NCBI GenBank assembly: GCA_022572525.1
Contig: JACZVS010000016.1
Coordinates: 1-8,423, forward strand
Reading direction: 5' to 3'
Length of the DNA stretch: 8,423 nt
From: Nanobdellota archaeon
GTDB taxonomy: Archaea > Nanobdellota > Nanobdellia > Pacearchaeales > UBA12030
In this document: piece by piece, positions 5,235 to 8,423 of the stretch
Layout: every line of letters starts with the position of its first letter
Numbering within the stretch: the first letter of the stretch is position 1
Position numbers and translations under genes: made by a program
The notes under the pieces: generated by a model
Told to the model about the DNA's origin: nothing
Database searches by the model: none
What the model saw: the letters and a program-made list of their open reading frames with translations, nothing else

Positions 5235-7109
5235 CTAACGTATCCTGAGCGTCTCCAAATTCCTTGGCGCAACAGTCTCAACCCTGCATATCTTATGTAA
5301 TGTAGAGGCAAGATCCAAACACTTGCTTGCCTCTCCATGATTGATTATGATTCTTTTTGGCTGCGGGCTTACAGAATTCACAAAAGAAATCAGTTGATTT
5401 CTGTCAGAGTGAGCTGAGAATCCCTCTAGATTAAGGATGCTAAGCTTAACTTTAAAATTCTTGCCATCAACAACAACATCTGAATCTCCTTGCTGAATTT
5501 TACGTCCAAGGCTTCCTTCTCCTTGGTAATTAACAAACACTATTGTGTTCCTTTTTCCATCTGCTAATTCTTTGAAATATTCAACGCTTGCCCCTCCTAC
5601 AAGCATTCCAGATGTTGCGAGAATAATACAAGGACCTCCTTCAAGGATTTTTCTCCTTTCTTGAGCACTCCCAACTCTCTTAAGAATAGGAGATGCAAAT
5701 GGATTTTGATCTCTAAAGATCATGCTCCTTATTGTGTTGCTCAAGTAATCTGGATAAGCTGTATGTATTGCAGTAACATCCCAAACCATTCCGTCTACAT
5801 AAACAGGAATATCTGGAAGCTTTTTCTCTCTAACTGCCTCCTCAACAACAAGCATCATTTCTTGACTTCTTCCAACTCCAAGGACAGGAATCAAGATTTT
5901 ACCTTTTCTCTCAACAGTCTTCTTTATGGTATCGATAAGTTGATCCTCACATTCTTTTCTACTAGGTTGAATGTCATCTTTTCCACCATAAGTTCCTTCT
6001 GTAATCAATGTCTCAAGTCTAGGAAATCTTGTTGTTGCAGGATCAAGCAATCTGCTTTTTGCAAACTTTAGGTCAGCTGTATAAAGCATGTTATGCAAGC
6101 CATTTCCTATATGTAAATGAACCATTGCGCTTCCAAGAGTATGGCCGCTGTTATAGAAAGTTATTCTAATATCTGAAGTAATGTCATTGACTTCATTGTA
6201 GTTAAGAACAATTGAATGTTTAACCATTTGTTTAACATCTGTGGAAGAGAATAGTGGCTGAGTAGCTTGCTTGTAAGAAACCCCGATAAAGTCAAGGGCA
6301 AGCAAAGCAGATATATCTCGTGTAGGCTCTGTCATGTAAACAGGGCCCCTATAGCCTAGCTTGTAAAGGTAAGGAATCATTCCGCTATGATCTAAATGCG
6401 CATGAGAACAGATAATTGCGTCTATGTCTTTTAGATCAAATTCGGCTATGTCAAAAAAAGGGAATCTATCTTTACCAGAAGCTGCAATGTCAACACCACA
6501 ATCAATTAGGATTTTACTTTCAGGAGTTGTTAAAAGCAAACAACTTCTCCCGACTTGCCTTGCTCCCCCGAGAAAAGTCAGTCTTATCCATTCATTCTTC
6601 CTCTCAGAAGTCCATTCCTTATAGATCTTTCTTCCAATCCCATCTAGGAATTTTCTTCTGTAAGCAGAATTTTCATAGAGAACATGCCTTATGCCCTCTA
6701 TAATTTGGCTCTTAAGGGCAGGGGTCCTTCTCACAAAGGGAATCCAAAGAGTTTTCGCCTTAATTTCCTTAAGAATCTTCCCTTCTTTACCAATCGCAAG
6801 TCCAGGTTTCTTAGCTTCAAGTATAACAATACTTCTTTTCTCATCAAAGATTACATGTTCAAGGCCAGCATCTTCTGGAATCACCTTCCTTATCATCTCT
6901 TCTGTCTTTTCCTTCTTAAGGAGAATGTCTTCATCCGCCCTTAGTTCAACTCTCTTCTTGATATTATTAACAACCCCCCTTATGAGCTCCTCGCTACTCG
7001 AGAAGAACTCTTTATTATCTGTATAAAGAACAATATTCGCTCCTTCAAATCCAGCAGATGTAACAACATCTTTAGGCAGAACTTTCAGTATACTTGCTAA
7101 GATATCCAT
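5235..7109 (-). CDS. fttA: aCPSF1/FttA: archaeal CPSF-family beta-CASP ribonuclease and transcription termination factor
   Basis: Archaeal homologue of eukaryotic CPSF73, an endo-/5'-3' exoribonuclease that also terminates transcription by releasing RNA polymerase at U-rich 3' ends. Residues 1-145 form the two N-terminal KH domains. The first holds FEGANIVLYT (21-30), and the second has the GKEG loop (107-110). The metallo-beta-lactamase core carries Asp203 (LIDCG), HAHLDH at 236-241, His323 (SGHTLGS) and Asp346 (TADLKF). The beta-CASP motifs are Glu371 (TEGTYGG), His567 (FSAHSD) and His591 (NHGEA). All zinc ligands and catalytic residues are therefore present. The length of 624 is close to the family norm of about 635. 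The ATG is the only reasonable start, because an in-frame TAA lies three codons upstream. The gene follows psmB by 82 bases on the same strand, a pairing also seen in Methanocaldococcus, Methanothermobacter and Pyrococcus. Confidence 0.97.
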   Translation of the reverse strand: MDILASILKVLPKDVVTSAGFEGANIVLYTDNKEFFSSSEELIRGVVNNIKKRVELRADEDILLKKEKTEEMIRKVIPEDAGLEHVIFDEKRSIVILEAKKPGLAIGKEGKILKEIKAKTLWIPFVRRTPALKSQIIEGIRHVLYENSAYRRKFLDGIGRKIYKEWTSERKNEWIRLTFLGGARQVGRSCLLLTTPESKILIDCGVDIAASGKDRFPFFDIAEFDLKDIDAIICSHAHLDHSGMIPYLYKLGYRGPVYMTEPTRDISALLALDFIGVSYKQATQPLFSSTDVKQMVKHSIVLNYNEVNDITSDIRITFYNSGHTLGSAMVHLHIGNGLHNMLYTADLKFAKSRLLDPATTRFPRLETLITEGTYGGKDDIQPSRKECEDQLIDTIKKTVERKGKILIPVLGVGRSQEMMLVVEEAVREKKLPDIPVYVDGMVWDVTAIHTAYPDYLSNTIRSMIFRDQNPFASPILKRVGSAQERRKILEGGPCIILATSGMLVGGASVEYFKELADGKRNTIVFVNYQGEGSLGRKIQQGDSDVVVDGKNFKVKLSILNLEGFSAHSDRNQLISFVNSVSPQPKRIIINHGEASKCLDLASTLHKICRVETVAPRNLETLRIR

Positions 7110-7116
7110 CTTACAT

Positions 7117-7128
7117 TATTTTATAAAC
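7117..7128 (-). promoter_or_regulatory. TATA-like element very close to the fttA start
   Basis: On the minus strand this reads GTTTATAAAATA and ends only 7 bases before the fttA ATG. With normal spacing it would start transcription inside the coding region, so it is unlikely to drive the annotated start. A second AT-rich stretch at 7163-7173 (TAAATAAAATA on the minus strand) would give a leader of about 33 bases and is the better candidate. Confidence 0.25.
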
Positions 7129-7136
7129 CAGTTAAG

Positions 7137-7155
7137 TTCAGAATTTTTTCTGTAA
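7137..7155. repeat. Imperfect inverted repeat in the psmB-fttA gap
   Basis: CAGAA (7139-7143) and TTCTG (7148-7152) are exact inverses around a TTTT spacer. With one bulged base the match extends to seven pairs (TTCAGAA against TTCTGTAA). TTCAGA also recurs as a direct repeat at 7156-7161. It sits 28 bases before the fttA start, either as a protein-binding site or as a weak RNA hairpin. AT-rich short arms make chance a real possibility. Confidence 0.3.
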
Positions 7156-7191
7156 TTCAGAGTATTTTATTTAGTTGTCTGAAGATGAGAT

Positions 7192-7857
7192 TTATTTTAC
7201 ATATACGCTTTGTTTAACCTCTTCTTCAAAGACCTTCTTTATACCTTCCTTTGTTATTGTTACTACATCTATTCCACTTCCGCTTGCAATATCTCTCTGC
7301 ATTGCAGTATTTACTGCCTTAACGGCCAGCTTTACTCCTTCCTTTATAGTCATGTCCGGAGTATATTGGATTTCTAGAACACCATAAGCCAAAATGCTGC
7401 CGCTTCCAGTGGAAACATAATCTTTATACTCTAGAGCAGCGCCATCAGGAGAAGTATCATAAAGCCAAAACCCTTTGGTATCTACTCCTCCAACAATAAA
7501 TGCAGCTATTCCCAAAATTGGAGAAAATTTTCTTATATTGTGATATAAAATTGTAGCGAAAAGGTTGGCAGCTTCCCTCACAGTTGGTTGTATCTTTGTC
7601 CTTATCTGTTTTAACTTAAGCTCTGCCTTTGTTAACTTGCTAATAAGCTGAATATCTGACACAAGACCAGCTGTTGTGACAGCAATATTATCTGTTACAG
7701 GAACAATCTTTGAAACATTTTTGTGCGCAATAAAATAATCTGCGGTTGCCCTCCTATCGGCTGCTAGAACAACTCCGTCTTTACAAACAATTCCGATAGT
7801 TGTTGTTCCGGTCTTGACAAGCTTTCCCCTTAGCTCTTTTACATCTTCAGGTAACAT
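7192..7857 (-). CDS. psmB: 20S proteasome beta subunit precursor (catalytic)
   Basis: Threonine protease subunit forming the inner rings of the 20S proteasome. It degrades unfolded or tagged proteins in the cytoplasm with alpha subunits and an AAA ATPase. A 17-residue propeptide ends in Gly17, and autocleavage would expose Thr18 as catalytic Thr1 of the mature TTTIGIV start. The mature-numbered Asp17 (AADRR) and Lys33 (NVSKI) are present as precursor Asp34 and Lys50. The C-terminal third carries the STGSGS motif and the RDIASGSGIDV segment, which supply the conserved Ser/Asp near the active site. Total length of 221 is normal. The start is bounded by an in-frame TAG seven codons upstream. A TATA box is centred about 38 bases upstream, and no Shine-Dalgarno is evident. 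It lies upstream of fttA and downstream of the glutamate dehydrogenase gene. Confidence 0.97.
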   Translation of the reverse strand: MLPEDVKELRGKLVKTGTTTIGIVCKDGVVLAADRRATADYFIAHKNVSKIVPVTDNIAVTTAGLVSDIQLISKLTKAELKLKQIRTKIQPTVREAANLFATILYHNIRKFSPILGIAAFIVGGVDTKGFWLYDTSPDGAALEYKDYVSTGSGSILAYGVLEIQYTPDMTIKEGVKLAVKAVNTAMQRDIASGSGIDVVTITKEGIKKVFEEEVKQSVYVK

Positions 7858-7890
7858 TTTAAGAACAATAATACACTAAATTGATTTTTG

Positions 7891-7898
7891 TTTATAAA
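7891..7898 (-). promoter_or_regulatory. TATA box for psmB
   Basis: TTTATAAA lies in the 48-base gap between the glutamate dehydrogenase stop and the psmB start, centred about 38 bases before the psmB ATG. Transcription would start near 7869, leaving a leader of about 12 bases without a Shine-Dalgarno site. Confidence 0.55.
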
Positions 7899-7905
7899 CT
7901 TTTCG

Positions 7906-8423
7906 TTAATGTCTCTGCTCATGATCTCTTTTAACCATTGCTTTCTTCACTCTTGTAACTGCAATTTTCATCGCAGCATCTCTCGGACAAATGTTATCCC
8001 TCTTTGCTTCCTTCAGCATTTTCCTTGTATTCTTAACAATCTTTCTCTCAATAAGACCAAACATATGTGTAGGATTATGACCCTTGTATTCGGCATAACT
8101 GCTGATCACCCCTCCAGCATTTGCAACAAAGTCTGGAATTACAAGTTTGCCCCTTCTATGCAGGGCCCTTTCTGTCTCAAGAGTCATCGGAATATTACTT
8201 CCTTCGACAATTAACTTGGCCTTGACTTTTCTAAGATTATCTTTCCTTATCAAATTAGGGATAGCTGCTGTGATTAAAATGTCAACTGGCATTTCAATAA
8301 TTTTCTCACTATTCTTGAAAACTTTTCCCTTCCCATAAGCGGTTACGGTCTTCGTCTGCTTTTTAACTCTCATCATTTTCTGATAAGAAAGGCCATCTTT
8401 ATTGTAAATGACTCCCTTAGAGT
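7906..8423 (-). CDS. gdhA: Glutamate dehydrogenase (Glu/Leu/Phe/Val dehydrogenase family), C-terminal 171 residues, runs off window
   Basis: NAD(P)-dependent interconversion of glutamate with 2-oxoglutarate and ammonia. Only the C-terminal dinucleotide-binding domain is visible, about 40% of a usual 415-430-residue enzyme. The frame stays open to the window edge and already matches the family there: SKGVIYNKDGL precedes the first Met (complement of 8374-8376), so that Met is internal. Counting from the first complete codon, the landmarks are PVDILITAA (45-53), VEGSNIPMT (72-80) with nucleotide-contacting Asn76, and VIPDFVANAGGVISSY (94-109). Ser108 aligns with the substrate-contacting Ser of known enzymes. 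The family's SYFEW is SYAEY here. The catalytic Lys and Asp lie in the missing N-terminal part, so substrate choice among Glu/Leu/Phe/Val cannot be proven. psmB follows on the same strand. Confidence 0.9.
   Translation of the reverse strand, partial: SKGVIYNKDGLSYQKMMRVKKQTKTVTAYGKGKVFKNSEKIIEMPVDILITAAIPNLIRKDNLRKVKAKLIVEGSNIPMTLETERALHRRGKLVIPDFVANAGGVISSYAEYKGHNPTHMFGLIERKIVKNTRKMLKEAKRDNICPRDAAMKIAVTRVKKAMVKRDHEQRH

Noticed and set aside
5661..6071. 136-residue plus-strand frame
   Set aside because: It is antisense to the conserved catalytic core of fttA and is low-complexity and Cys/Ser-rich. It is a shadow frame.
6691..7026. 111-residue plus-strand frame with hydrophobic look
   Set aside because: It is the reverse complement of the KH-domain region of fttA. 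Its Leu/Ser-rich composition is the expected mirror of Lys/Glu codons.
7888..8214. 108-residue plus-strand frame with Cys and His
   Set aside because: It is antisense to the conserved glutamate dehydrogenase core and has no promoter of its own. It is a shadow frame.
1..8423. Defence, mobile, CRISPR or toxin-antitoxin content
   Set aside because: No transposase, integrase, long terminal repeats, regular spaced repeats, Cas-like or toxin-like genes are visible. All larger genes are housekeeping or proteolysis functions.

Overview
The window looks like ordinary chromosomal DNA from an AT-rich archaeon. The evidence is an archaeal-type aCPSF1/FttA ribonuclease next to a 20S proteasome beta subunit, a TrmB-family regulator, an archaeal-type tryptophanyl-tRNA synthetase, a tRNA gene with no encoded CCA, and TATA-like boxes placed roughly 25-50 bases before most genes. 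The very compact layout, small orphan proteins and divergent housekeeping genes suggest a DPANN-like lineage (Woesearchaeota/Pacearchaeota type). That placement is an impression from sequence style, not a phylogeny.

Layout. Bases 1-883 (+) encode an SppA-type S49 peptidase whose upstream context is cut off by the window edge. Bases 923-995 (+) are tRNA-Thr(GGT). Bases 1040-1745 (+) hold two unrecognised proteins: a 162-residue helical, lysine-rich one and a 59-residue one with a basic head and acidic tail. On the minus strand follow a small two-repeat TPR protein (1759-2121) and a TrmB-family regulator (2156-2920). A 172-bp divergent intergenic region separates the regulator from trpS (3093-4172, +), which is followed by a presenilin-like GxGD aspartyl intramembrane protease (4254-5222, +). 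The right part is all minus strand. In transcription order it is the C-terminal part of a glutamate dehydrogenase (7906-8423, running off the edge), the proteasome beta subunit (7192-7857) and aCPSF1/FttA (5235-7109).

How the genes fit together. The psmB-aCPSF1 pair is a gene neighbourhood known from several euryarchaea, linking protein turnover with RNA 3'-end formation and transcription termination. Two membrane-protein degrading activities lie within 5.3 kb: SppA (Ser/Lys dyad) and the presenilin-like protease (YD/GxGD). Both families clear signal peptides or membrane stubs in other organisms. Nearly every gene has its own AT-rich promoter-like element. Only trpS has a strong Shine-Dalgarno site, and several other genes look leaderless or nearly so.

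I see no mobile element, CRISPR array, phage gene, defence system or toxin-antitoxin pair. The least explained content is the pair of orphan proteins at 1040-1745 and the possible operator in the divergent trpS/TrmB region. No stretch over about 300 bases lacks a gene.
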